From Amaranthus tricolor (lineage: Eukaryota > Streptophyta > Magnoliopsida > Caryophyllales > Amaranthaceae), in assembly GCF_026212465.1 (NCBI RefSeq), contig NC_080060.1:13008388-13072387 (forward strand): DNA of 64,000 nt, read 5' to 3'. Both the position numbers and the translations under genes were made by a program. The notes beneath the pieces are model-generated. The model was not told where the DNA came from. It saw nothing but the letters and a program-made list of their open reading frames with translations, and did no database searches. Every line of letters begins with the position of its first letter. Position 1 is the first letter of the stretch. Positions 46,503-57,659 of the stretch are shown piece by piece.

Positions 46503-48017
46503 CTATGAAGCAGGAGCATCTTCATCAACATATTCCGTTTGCACCTCAACTGTATCCAATTTAGCGCCAAGACGAGCCTCCATCTGAGTCATCTGGTCAG
46601 CTAAAGAGGCTAGGGAAACACGGATCTCATCTTGAAATTTGAAGAAGCGATCCTGCAAATCATCAAGCTTAAGGAGAATGGAGTATAAGGGGGCAGTAGG
46701 AACGGTTGCCTGATCAAAGCTGTGTTTGTGAAATGATGGTGATGGTGATCTTGGTGTTGGTGAAGGTGGTGGTGGAGTGAAATGATGAGTTTGTGGAGTG
46801 GTTGGCTTTGATGAGGGAAAACTATTGGGTTCAGCCCTAGAGTCTTCTTCAAGAGTAACATCAGGTCCCATCCCCTTGTCTTCTTCCTCCTTATCAGTAG
46901 GAACAACCTCCTGTTCCTTAACTCCAGCTCCTTCTTTCTCCTGTTCCTCCTTTTCAACTTCTTTTTCCTGTTCCTCCTTCTCCACTTCTTCCTCTACTTC
47001 CTGTTCCTCCTTCTCCTTCCCCTCTTCCTCCTGTTCCTCATCATCAGAATCAATTTCAATCTGTTCCACAGCATTTTCAAGAATCCCTTCCTCATTTAAT
47101 TTAAGGCGCAAATTACTCAAACATTTTGCACCTATCATATTGCTGGGACCCATAGGAAAACTATAATCACCCAGTGGAACACCAAACTTTGAGAAAATCC
47201 ATGACAACAAACCACCATAGCCTACCATACATCTTTTGGCTATACAATCATTTAAATGCGAAATCATCAAGGAAGGAAAGTTAATCTTTATATTGTTCAC
47301 CATACAGTAAATCAAAGTGGCATCTCGAAGACTTACCTCACTACGTTTTGAATTTCGTGGTAAAATAAACCTTCGAGCAATGTTGTAAAGTAACTTGTGT
47401 AAGGGGGACAAAACATTGTGACTCACTTTACCTCTCTTTTGCCTAACACCTAAACATCTCCAAACATCTTTTTCATCTCTTCCAGAAAACGCAATCTTAG
47501 ACCCAACATGATAAACATCAAAACCAGTGGCTGGCACTCCTAGCCACTCTCCTAACGTCAAACTATCAAATTCAATTTCAATTTCTTTAATTGAACTGAA
47601 ACAAACTCCATCATTAATAGAGAAGTTAGAGATGAACTCACGCATAATTTCTGGGTAAATGGGATTGCAGCAGTAATCGCACATGAGTGATTCCCAATGT
47701 TGAGTTTGTAGAATTTTGTGAAATTGAGGAAAGTTTGCAGTCTCATACCATTCTTTGTCAAGGCCAAAGCCAACTGACATTTCTTTGGAAAGTTCCTCAG
47801 CGTTTAAGTAGTGGGTTACCTTCATTTTCTTTACAGAACGTGTTGGAGGTTTCTTGGATCCTCTTGATCTCTTACTGCTTGCATGTATTTTCGGGGAGAT
47901 GGGGGTTCCCTCCTGTTCTTTTGATGAAGACTCAGGCTTAGGAGTGTGAGAAGGTGGGTAGATGACTTGAAGAGGTACAGGTTGCTTCATTTTAGGACTC
48001 TGATTCTTGGTCTTCAT
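46503..48017 (-). CDS. Env-position ORF of the Sirevirus, 504 residues
   Basis: An intact frame from ATG 48017 to 46503, downstream of pol on the same strand. Residues 1-70 are basic and Ser/Pro-rich (SSKRSRGSKKPPTRS, a possible nuclear signal). About 75-320 looks globular (CDYCCNPIYPEIMREFISNF, LTLGEWLGVPATGFDVY), of the sort found in 'putative plant transposon protein' domains. About 325-400 is a Glu-rich EEQEKE repeat, then a Pro-rich stretch, then a C-terminal heptad segment (LYSILLKLDDLQDRFFKFQ, ADQMTQMEARLGAKL) likely to coil. I see no signal peptide or convincing membrane span, so 'envelope' describes its position only. The function is unknown. Confidence 0.85.
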   Translation of the reverse strand: MKTKNQSPKMKQPVPLQVIYPPSHTPKPESSSKEQEGTPISPKIHASSKRSRGSKKPPTRSVKKMKVTHYLNAEELSKEMSVGFGLDKEWYETANFPQFHKILQTQHWESLMCDYCCNPIYPEIMREFISNFSINDGVCFSSIKEIEIEFDSLTLGEWLGVPATGFDVYHVGSKIAFSGRDEKDVWRCLGVRQKRGKVSHNVLSPLHKLLYNIARRFILPRNSKRSEVSLRDATLIYCMVNNIKINFPSLMISHLNDCIAKRCMVGYGGLLSWIFSKFGVPLGDYSFPMGPSNMIGAKCLSNLRLKLNEEGILENAVEQIEIDSDDEEQEEEGKEKEEQEVEEEVEKEEQEKEVEKEEQEKEGAGVKEQEVVPTDKEEEDKGMGPDVTLEEDSRAEPNSFPSSKPTTPQTHHFTPPPPSPTPRSPSPSFHKHSFDQATVPTAPLYSILLKLDDLQDRFFKFQDEIRVSLASLADQMTQMEARLGAKLDTVEVQTEYVDEDAPAS

Positions 48018-48476
48018 GGATGTTTTGAGAGGGAAAAGAAAGAATAATGGAGAAAATGACGGTTTAGGGTTGAGTGAAAGGGAAATGTTAGTGAAGATGA
48101 AATGAAAGATGGGACGAGTGGGAGTAATTATACCTGATGAAGTGACGTGCTAGAGGCAGTTATCAAATCAAGACAATTGATTTTGAATTGTGAAAATGGA
48201 GTATGTTGAGATTCAACTCCTACTTCAAAAAAATTGCTGGAAAAAAATTTATATATAATTTTTTGTTTTTTATTATTTATAATAAGAAAATGATAATATT
48301 ATGCTACTACCGTTTGATCAAAATAATCATGCAATCATAAGAACATTCAAAGTATATACCTTTAAAAAATGCGTACCTGATCCTTTCGATAATTGATTTT
48401 TCAATCAAGATTATTGTGGTTGATTGATCATTTTCAATTTTCATTTTGTCTCTAGGAATCATATATGACACTTCCT
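48018..48476 (-). other. Sirevirus pol to env-ORF spacer
   Basis: About 460 bp without coding sequence. The env-position ORF is therefore not fused to pol and would need a subgenomic or spliced RNA, or reinitiation. AG-rich stretches near its downstream end could serve as a splice acceptor, but this is not demonstrable here. Confidence 0.5.
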
Positions 48477-51400
48477 TTAATGCAGCTTGATCATGCCAAG
48501 TTCCAATCTCATTTTCTCATGCTGTTCCCTTGGAAGCGGTTTGGTCATGATATCTGCTATTTGCTCGTTAGTGTTTACATGCTTAACAATAATATTTTTA
48601 TTTTCAACATTATCCTTAAGAAAATGATGCCTAATATGAATGTGCTTTACTCGTGAGTGATGCACTGGATCTTTGGATATGCATATGGCACTGGTATTAT
48701 CGCAATAAATAGGAACACATGCATACTTAATACCAAAGTCTCTTAGCTGCTGCTTTATCCATAACATTTGGGAACAGCAAGCTGCTGCTGCTACGTACTC
48801 AGCTTCAGCGGTTGATAATGCAACAGTGTTTTGTTTCTTGGAACTCCATGAAACTAAACATGAGCCAAGAAATTGTACCATACCTGACGTGCTTTTTCTA
48901 TTAACAAGATCTCCTGCATAATCTGCATCACTAAAGCCTTTCAACTCAAAGACATCACTTTTAGGATAAAATAATGATAAATCATCTGTTCCCTTTAGAT
49001 ATCTCAAAATACGTTTCACTGCAGTTAGATGTGATTCTTTAGGGTTAGATTGAAATCTCGCACATAGACCAACACTAAATGAAATATCGGGTCTACTAGC
49101 AGTTAGATATAATAAAGATCCAATCATGCCTCTATACATAGTTTGGTCAATATTTGTTCCATTTGTATCTTCATCTAATCTTACATTAGTAGCCATGGGT
49201 GTATGGTTGGTTTTAGCGTTATTCATGCCATATTTCTTAAGAAGTTCTTTTATATATTTTTGTTGATGAATAAAGATACCATTAGCAGTTTGTTTAATTT
49301 GCAAACCAAGAAAGAAATTTAATTCTCCCATCATGCTCATTTCAAATTCAGTGCTCATAAGGTTAGCAAATTCTTTACATAGCAATTCATTTGTGGCACC
49401 AAAAATAATATCATCAACATATATTTGAACAACTAATATATTGGAACCTTTATTCTTAAAGAATAAGGTTTTATCAATTTTACCTCTAATAAAGTCATTT
49501 TGAATCAAAAATTTTGATAGTCTTTCATACCATTGCCTAGGAGCTTGTTTCAACCCATAAAGAGCTTTATCAAGCTTATAGACATGATCAAGACACGAGG
49601 TATTTTCAAAGCCAGGTGGTTGTTCAACAAAAACTTCTTCATCAAGAAAACCATTCAAGAAAGCACATTTCACATCCATTTGATATAATTTAAAGTTCAT
49701 AAATGCAGCAAAAGAAATTAAAATTCTAATAGCTTCTAACCTTGCTACTGGAGCAAATGTCTCAGTATAATCAATACCTTCTTGTTGATTGTACCCTTTG
49801 ACCACGAGCCTTGCTTTGTTTCTTACAATTATTCCATGCTCATCTAGTTTGTTCCGAAATACCCATTTCAAACCAATTACCTTCTTGTGTTTCGGTTTGG
49901 GTTCTAAATGCCATACCTTGTTCCTTTCAAATTCGTTCAATTCATCTTGCATGGCTACAACCCATTCGGAATCCTTTAGAGCTTCTTCGTGATTTTTGGG
50001 TTCAAGTGATGATAGGAACGCAAAATGTGCACAAAAATTTCTCATTTGAGATCGAGTTTGTGTTCCTTTATTCAAATCACTTACAATCAAATCAAGAGGA
50101 TGGTATTTTTGATATCTCCAAGGTTTTGGCATAAAATCTCTTGTGGGAACAGTAGCATGTTCTGGTTCATCAGCTTGATTAACATTCTGTTCAGCTACTG
50201 GGTTGTTCTGCTCATCTGTGGGAACAGCTGGATTGGGAACAGTCTGCTGTTCCTGATGTTCTGGCAGTTCCTGAACTTGATCAGTACTTTCTGCTTCTGC
50301 TGGAACCGGCTGTTCACCAGCTGTTTCTTGATCATGCACTTTCAATTCTTCATCATCTTCTTCTAGATTTGCAAGACCTATCTTAAAATTATTTGTATCC
50401 TGTTCACTTGACAAAAAGTTAGTTTCATCGAAAATTATGTGAACGGATTCTTCCACACTCATTGTTCTTTTGTTATAGACTCTATATGCCTTACTTTGAG
50501 ATGAGTAGCCAAGAAATACTGCTTCATCACTTCTTTCATCAAATTTACCTATATTCCGTTTTCCATTAACATGTACAAAACATTTGCATCCAAACACACG
50601 AAAATAGGCAATATTCGGTTTAACACCTTTAAACAGTTCATAGGGTGTCTTAGAAGTGATTGGTCTTATCAATACTCTATTTAAAATATAACATGCAGTA
50701 TTAACAGCCTCGGCCCAAAAATTTCTAGGTAAACCACTAGCAATTAACATAGTTCTAGCCATTTCTTCTAAAGTTCTATTTTTCCTTTCTACAACACCAT
50801 TTTGTTGTGGTGTTCTAGGGGCGGAAAAATTGTGACTTATTCCATGTTCATTGCAATAACTCATAAAGCTTGAATTTTCAAATTCTTTACCATGATCTGA
50901 CCTTATGTGAACAATTTGATTAGTGGTAGATTTTTGTATTTTGTTAGCGAAAGAGACAAACTCATTAAAGGCTTCATCTTTACTAACTAGAAATAAAGTC
51001 CATGTAAATCTACTATAATCATCAATAATAACAAACACATATCTCTTGCCACTACGGCTTTGTATTCTCATAGGTCCACACAAATCCATGTGTAATAATT
51101 CAAGCGTTTTTGAGGTGGTCACAACATTCTTTGGTTTAAAAGATGACCTTACTTGTTTTCCTTTGGCACAAGGATCACATATTTCATCTTTAAGGAATTT
51201 TATAGATGGTAGTCCTCTAACTAGGTCTTTAGATCTTAATGAATTAATCAATGAATAACTAGCATGACCTAGACGCTTATGCCAAAGAAGTGGGTCGTCT
51301 TCTATAACACTTAGACACGTTAGACTGTTTCTGGGAACAGTGTCCAGGTCCACTACATAAGTGTTCCCTTTTCTGTTTCCCTCAAGAATGATGTCTCCAG

Positions 51401-51680
51401 TGTCATTCCTAGAAATAATGCACTTTTCAGAAGTAAAGTTTACAGAGTTACCCTTATCACAAAATTGAGAAATGCTGAGTAAGTTGTGTTTCAAATTCTC
51501 GACTAAAAATACATTATCAATGGCGTGGGAACATGACCTTCCAACCTTTCCTTTGGCGATTATCTCACCCTTCATATTGTCACCGAAGGTTACTGTTCCC
51601 CCATCATAGGCTTCAAGTGAGAGAAATTTAGATTTGTCACCCGTCATATGCTTGGAACACCCACTGTCGAGATATCATGA
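48477..51680 (-). CDS. Sirevirus pol: protease tail, integrase, RT, RNase H
   Basis: Open from ATG 51647 (residue 1) to 48477, 1056 residues. The protease motif [13 protein letters not shown] lies just upstream in the same frame, but a TGA at 51675-51677 stands where the family has Trp. Integrase: HHCC finger at 123-160 (LWHKRLGH ... CDPC), catalytic D188, D251 and E287. A low-complexity Glu/Gln/Pro linker is at about 430-530. RT has [18 protein letters not shown] and YVDD at 743. RNase H has D907, E948 and D983. All catalytic residues seen are intact. It would act in cytoplasmic particles and the nucleus. It is in a different frame from gag, so expression needs recoding or is lost. Confidence 0.93.
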
Positions 51681-51712
51681 GCTGTTCCCCCTCACTTGGA
51701 CCTGTAAGATAA

Positions 51713-53508
51713 TTAATTGTTAATTATAGGAACCCAGACTTTCTTGGGTTCCTTGTCGATCTTACATGAATCATATTTATCAATTTGAATGTTATTGACA
51801 TAGTTTCTGTTAGAGACAGTATACTGTTCCCTTTTGGTGCACTGTTCCTTCAGATGGCCAGCTTTACCACAGAAGGTACAGTACCTGTCTCTAGGAAGAT
51901 CAACGTAAGCTTTCTTACTTTTGTTATTCTTAAAATAATTTAGGCCTTGTGATCTCTTACTTTTAGCATCTAGAATCCATTTGGGAGTTATTTTGATTTT
52001 CCCTTTTTCTCTTGAATTTAATTCAAGATTATTATTGTTGTTACGGTTGGATTCCGGATTCAACTCTAAATGTTGAAAATCATTGCACAAATCCTTAGTA
52101 GATGCATTTATCAATTCTTTATTTAAGCCTAATAATTTGTATTGTGATAGCTCAATATTAAGAATAACATTTTCCTTCTTAAGTCTCTCCATATTTTCCT
52201 TTAGGATTATATTTTGGTCCAACAAACCGAAAAATCTGTTTTGGACATCATGTCTAAAGGTGTTTATGTATGAGACATGGTCTTTACTTACTTTAAGTTC
52301 CTTTTCTAACTTGAGACACTTATCATTGCAATTTTCAATTTTAACTTGTGCCTCTTTTAACAACTCTTTTAATTCATTTTTACTTAGATTGAATGAATGG
52401 TCAGAAAATGGATTAGAAATATTTACCTGCTTCTCCTTGCCTTTATGCGTAGCCATGAGACATAGGTTAGCTGTCTCCTCTTCTTCGGGAACAATAGTTT
52501 CATTCTCACTTTCAGTTTCTCCCATGCAGCAATCATGGCCCTACGAAAGTCCGTCTTGTTAAAATTCTCTTTGTTCAACGGTCTTCTTGAATCTCTTGTC
52601 TTTCCCTTGCCCTTTTCATTTTTCCATGTTGGGCAATCCTTGATGAAGTGCTCGGTACTTCCACATTTGTGGCATTCAAGATTTTTTGTTCTTCTTTCTT
52701 TGTTGTTTCTTTGATTTGCATACCTGCTGTTCCTGAAGAACTTCTTGAATTTTCGTACCAACAAAGCAGCCTCTTCCTCATCACATTCTGATTCGTCCTG
52801 TTCCCCCGCTGCCAGAGCCAGTCCCTTGTTCCTGGAACTGTCTGCTGTTCCCAAATGCAATTCATGCGTCATTAGGGAACCAGCCAGCTCCTCTAGATTA
52901 AACTTTGTAAAATCTTTGGACTCTTGTATAGCAGTAACCTTGGCCCTCCAGCGCTCATCTTGAGGAAGGCTCCTTAGGATCTTCCTTACTTGTTCATCAG
53001 TGGGAATTATTCTTCCAAGAGAGACAAGCTCGTTTGTTATGTTGGTGAACCTAGTGAACATCTCTTGGATACTTTCTCTTGGCTCCATAACAAATCTCTC
53101 GTATTTAGACATTAACAAATCAATTTTGGACCGTTTTACTTCACTTGTTCCCTCATGGGTAACAGCAAGCAGGTCCCAAATTTGCTTAGCGGATTTGCAC
53201 CCCATAATTCTATTATACTCGTTTGGTCCAAGACCACAGTGAAGTAATTTTATAGCAAGAGCATTTAATTCCATTTTCTGAAAATCTTCTTTTTCATATT
53301 CGGTTATAGGTTTGGGAACAATTTCATTGTTGGAGTTAGTAGTGGTTACCTCAAAATCTCCGATTTCTATGACTCTCCAAACTTGATAATTTTCCGCTTT
53401 GATGAAGATCTCCATCCTATTTTTCCAATATGTATAGAATTTTCCATCGAACATTGGCGGTCTTTGAGTTGAATACCCTTCTTCCATTCGCTCGTTCATA
53501 ATTGACAT
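51713..53508 (-). pseudogene. Sirevirus gag with one frameshift
   Basis: The first frame, 53508-52423, begins MSIMNERMEEGYSTQRPPMF. It has the copia gag fold (YWKNRMEIFIKAENYQVW, LLAVTHEGTSEVKRSKIDLL, RILRSLPQDERW) and a CCHC knuckle CHKCGSTEHFIKDC. At about 52517 the reading moves by one base into a second frame (52525-51713) with coiled-coil character (ELKELLKEAQVKIENCNDKC, LKLEKELKVSKDHV) and a second knuckle CTFCGKAGHLKEQC. It ends at TAA. A long gag with two knuckles is usual for Sireviruses. The break is next to a G run, so it is either a real one-base loss or a sequencing error. Confidence 0.9.
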
Positions 53509-53560
53509 TTTTCGGGAACACCAGAATCTGCCCTCAGGGTTTCCTGATCTTCTGGGAACA

Positions 53561-53574
53561 GGGCTCTGATACCA
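53561..53574 (-). other. Primer-binding site of the Sirevirus
   Basis: The minus strand reads TGGTATCAGAGCCC two bases from the 5' LTR, a perfect match to the initiator-Met tRNA 3' end complement. Confidence 0.95.
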
Positions 53575-53576
53575 AT

Positions 53577-55016
53577 TGTTGATTCAATTAGGAACGGGAA
53601 CAGCAACAAGAGGGGGGGTGAATTGTTGTTGTTGTAAGTTTAAGCGATTGTGCCCTGTTTTTGCGGAATTATTCAAAATAAATAAAGCTTAAACTAAGAG
53701 CAAAATAATAAGAGAGACACACGATTTTACGTGGAAACCTTTTGGGCCTAAACAAAAGGAAAAACCACGACCACTTGGGATTTTCAACAACTCCACTATG
53801 TTTAAGGCAATTAGTTACAATCACAATAAACACCTTGCTTCACTTGAAGCGTAACACCTAGGCCGACTCCTCTTCTCTCTAATTGCTTTACTCCAAGCAA
53901 CAACCTTAGCTTCTCTACAAGCTAATCCTCTCTAGCTTCACTCAAAGCTATCTAATTTCCCCCTTAGACTCACCCGAGTCTAATTACATAAACACTCAAA
54001 AACCCTTACAAAAAGGATATAAATTCTCTAAAATAAATCAAAGAGTTGCATCAAGAAAATATTATAAATTAATTGGCAATTTTAAGAACAAAATATTTCT
54101 TGTAAAATCCAACAAAAACGTATGAAAAACACTTAAGCACAAAACGTTGGATTACTTCTCTTCACATTTAAAAACCGGAATTATCTTGCAATTTATAGAA
54201 AATAATATTCCTAAGAAAGTGGAATAATCCAATCCATCATCCCACTATCAAGAGATCATGGGAGTAATGTGGATTAAGCAAACACACGGTTATTTCCATA
54301 AGATTTGATTAAGTCAAATCACACGTGTACATAAACAATAACCGCTGTTCCCTTAATAACCGCTGTTCCCTAAAGTAGCAGTTTTTTCAGTAGTAATTCC
54401 TGTTCCCCAAATTAATGGCTGGAACTTCATGCTATATTTAGAAAACGGTTAATCTTAGTGGGAATGATTGTTTGCTAATTTTTAGGAATAAAGATCGGCT
54501 GAAAAGATTTGCTAAGACCAATTCAAAGTTAGTTAATTCTATTTTTAACAAATCCAAGATTTATTAAAAATAGATCCTAAAATAAAGGATCTTAAAGAAT
54601 TAAAACGTGAATCCATTTTATTCAATAAAAACGATTTGCCAATTAACTTAAATAAATTTTTACTGCAACAATTTAATTTAAAATACATTAACTAAAAATA
54701 ATAATTAAAATATGATAATCAGAATTTTCAGTCAGCGTATTCAACCTTCAGCTCAGGAACAGTGTGCTGTCTCCAGACTTCAGTTTAGCTAGAACATCCA
54801 ACTTGGGAACAGTAGATCTGCTGTCTCCATTTTACATCCCAAGCGATATACTTCTCCTAACATCAATTGAAACCTTTTGACATGTACGTTTCCATAAGCT
54901 AAGGCATAGGTACTATCAACGATCATAATCATAATCGGATATCGACCTGCACAATCTCTAAAAACATGTTCGCTTAAATAAAGTGTAGTCATCATCAAAA
55001 CTCAAGAGGTCCAACA
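53577..55016 (-). repeat. 5' LTR of the Sirevirus
   Basis: 1440 bp; the transcribing copy. It ends CCAACA on the plus strand next to the duplication AATTT. Confidence 0.96.
54191..54198 (-). promoter_or_regulatory. Possible TATA box of the Sirevirus LTR
   Basis: The minus strand reads CTATAAAT in the 5' LTR, preceded by AT-rich DNA. Position and orientation fit a U3 promoter; no start site can be proven. Confidence 0.45.
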
Positions 55017-55021
55017 AATTT

Positions 55022-56580
55022 GACTTTCAAACCAGGTGAAAGCTCAGATGACTTTATTCATTCATAATTGAAACCACATATAAGTAAAATCCAATATAAT
55101 AAGAATAATAATAGTGAAGTATTGAATTCCTATGCAGAAATAATATAATATTCTTTTAATATGAGTCAATATCATACTTGACCATTTTTCACATTGACCC
55201 ATGAATACAACAAATAAGAAACACCCATATACGTTGATGAATAAAAGCAAGAATAACCGTATGGTCACCACTAGATTAATACAATATATCTTTACTTGGA
55301 AATACTAGTCAAAGATTTGCATCCTTTATGAAGCATTTCATTAGAAGGCGATGGTGATATTTTGCTCCATATATCAAAGTCACCTGAGATTGTTCTTTCA
55401 CGGGTGAATGGTTTGAACCATTGTCAGATTATACCCAGACCCATCCAATACAGACAATGTAGGTAGTTTTCTGGGGATTCGATGTAGATAGTTTGAACCA
55501 TTGTCAGATCGTACCCGAATCCAGCCAATACAGTCAATGTAGGTAGTTTTTCAAGGATCCGATGTAGATAGTTTGAACCATTGTCAGATCGTACCCAAAT
55601 CCAGCCAATACAGTCAATGTAGGTAGTTTTCTGGGGATCTGATGTAGGCATAGTCGAAGCTTTATATAAATACAAACTATGGTAAAGGATGGAGATCAAT
55701 GGATTTTGTCGCGTGGAGATGGTTAGTTTCTTATTGTAAGATTTGGGGTTGACTTTTTTAGACTGAAACCTCTTAGTTGAAGGTAGTTTGGAAACGTTCT
55801 ATGGGTCATCTAATCCTTTAGAATGTGCGGAACTTCAACATTGGGACTAAATTTTTTAGTCAGTTGAAGTTGGTTTGGAAACGTTCTACGGATCTAATCT
55901 AAAGGTGCATCAAACCGAAGTTCAACATTTCGATTGATTTTTTTGCGGAAATAACATCTGTTAAAGTTCAATATTTCATAGGAATTGATCTCTCGGAAAA
56001 GATGATGTCTCGCAAATGAACTGGATATAACAATTTACAAAAGACGCTTTATTTTTCCATTCATAACTATGGCTAATTAAGAACCACATTATGAGTCCTT
56101 AAATCCATGTTTGATTTATATGAATGTCTTCGATGCTGGTATCGCTCTTAGCTCCACCATTTAAGGTTGATAAATTTGTTCGAAACCAAATTTAGCAAAG
56201 GTATCAATGATTTCTTTTGAGGTTTCTAATTAAGCCAGAAATTAGTCCTAACAGAGAGCTTTTCAGCGAGTTGCAATGGCGACCCAAGTCGACAACAACA
56301 TCATGAATTTAATATAGGAGTTAAATCACAAACCCCCATTAACCCATGATCCCCACTCTTTCATTTCTGATTAGAAGGTGAAATCAAGTTTAATTAGGGT
56401 TTAATAATACTCTAACCGCCTTTTAATATATATAAAAAAAATCCCACAAAATTAGATGACAATTTATTTCTCAAATACTCCATAGCAGCCCCAGAAACTG
56501 ACTTCAGAATTCAGCAATGAAAAATGATGAACAAATATAAGGAAACCAATCCCATACTGATTGAGAATCAGTGAAATAAT
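55022..56580. other. Right half of the repeat DNA split by the Sirevirus
   Basis: Begins with the interrupted unit GACTTTCAAACCAGGTGAAA of the array left of the Sirevirus. It also contains the 80-bp array at 55411-55650. The rest (55660-56580) has no recognisable gene. Confidence 0.6.
55411..55650. repeat. 80-bp tandem repeat, three copies
   Basis: GTTTGAACCATTGTCAGAT begins units at 55411, 55491 and 55571, exactly 80 bp apart. Each unit continues with a CCAATACAG.CAATGTAGG core and a GGGGAT/AGGATC.GATGTAG end. Copies are about 90% alike by eye. The open frame 55424-55699 across it simply repeats a peptide. Confidence 0.92.
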
Positions 56581-56745
56581 TGTTAAAATAATATCATTTA
56601 ATTACTAGAATATTTTGTATAATCAATATGATTATGTAGAATATTAGGTAAATATTTAGTTTTCTAAAGTATAGATTGTAATATTGTATATATTGACATT
56701 ACTCCTAATGAGAAAGGCAACCATTCAAGCCAAATTATTCTTTCA
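56581..56745 (+). repeat. 5' LTR of copia element E
   Basis: 165 bp from TGTTAAAATAATATC to TTCTTTCA, judged from the TG/CA ends and the adjoining primer site. The partner LTR is missing, so the left end is inferred. Confidence 0.75.
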
Positions 56746-56759
56746 TGGTATCATTTGCC
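56746..56759 (+). other. Primer-binding site of copia element E
   Basis: TGGTATCATTTGCC directly follows the LTR. The first eight bases match the initiator-Met tRNA end. Confidence 0.8.
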
Positions 56760-56830
56760 TAGGTTTCTTGCTTCCCACTTTTCTTACCTCTTCCTTCTTC
56801 CTTCTCCACCACCCTTGCTGCCACCTCTCC

Positions 56831-57559
56831 ATGGTTTCTCCCACAAAAATTCATCCCGCCACTTTGGTTACTAACATTAAAACATGCGTGCCTATCCAAC
56901 TTGATGTAGATGGTTCCAATTTTCATACTTGGGTCACTTTATTCAAGCTTCATTGTAGAGCTCACCTTGTGGATTCTCACATTCTTCCCGATGACTCCTC
57001 TAAAGCATTAGTTTCTAAAGATTCCGAATGGCAACGTCTTGATGACATTGTTCGCACATGGATTTATGGCTCTATTAGTCCATCTCTCCTTCAATCCATA
57101 GTTCGTCCCGATGATCGTGCCTTTGATGCTTGGACTCGTCTTGAGAACAATTTTCAAAATAATAAGACCTCTCGAATTCTTCATCTTGAGTCTCAATTTA
57201 ATGACATTTCTCTATCCAATTTTCACAATGAACTTGAAACTATTGCTACTTCTCTTACTAATCTTGGCACTTCGGAATGCAAAACTTTTCAGTCTTTGGT
57301 TCAACATATGAATCCCATTCCCTCTTTTGATACTCTTCGTTCTAGGTTAGAATTGGAAGAGCGCTCCAACCATAAACACAATTCTCCCGCTCAAGATTTG
57401 GCCCTTATTTCCACAAACAAAGCTTCTTTTTCAGAAAATTCCGCTCATTTTAAAAACCGCGGCCCTCCCCACCACTGTGATGGCCACCGTCACTCTCGTC
57501 GTGGTGGCCGGACCCACCGTGGTAACCACCCTGGCTCCGCCAGTCATTCTGGCTACTAG
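56831..57559 (+). pseudogene. copia E gag
   Basis: ATG 56831 gives MVSPTKIHPATLVTNIKTCV, then the UBN2_3-type gag (LDVDGSNFHTWVTLFKLHC, DDIVRTWIYGSISPSLLQSI, TRLENNFQNNKTSRILHLES) to an Arg/His/Gly-rich tail (SRRGGRTHRGNHPGS) in place of a zinc knuckle. A TAG at 57557-57559 and another at about 57653 interrupt what should be a continuous gag-pol frame. Confidence 0.88.
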
Positions 57560-57659
57560 CAGCAGCATCCCAGGCCCAACTTTACTTTTCCTTCTCGGTC
57601 CAACAGAAATTCTTCTGGCCCACCCTCCTTTCCCTCTTATTCCTCCCCTTCTTAGCATT

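Larger units (their letters stand above)
44304..55016 (-). mobile_element. Sirevirus (SIRE/Maximus-type copia) retrotransposon, very young
   Basis: 10,713 bp. LTRs 44304-45744 and 53577-55016, TG...CA, flanked by the duplication AATTT (44299-44303 and 55017-55021). A perfect initiator-Met primer site and a polypurine tract are present. Gene order on the minus strand is gag, pol, then an extra ORF before the 3' LTR, the arrangement that defines Sireviruses. The pol motifs ([42 protein letters not shown]) are of that lineage. The LTRs differ by one base in a G run, so insertion is recent. Gag has a frameshift, and gag and pol are out of frame with a stop between. Confidence 0.96.

Noticed and set aside
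46798..47166. Ser/Cys-rich + strand open frame
   Set aside because: Antisense shadow of the Glu-rich repeat of the Sirevirus env-position ORF.
55411..55650. Regular 80-bp repeats considered as a CRISPR-like array
   Set aside because: Whole units repeat without unique spacers, and the genome is a plant.
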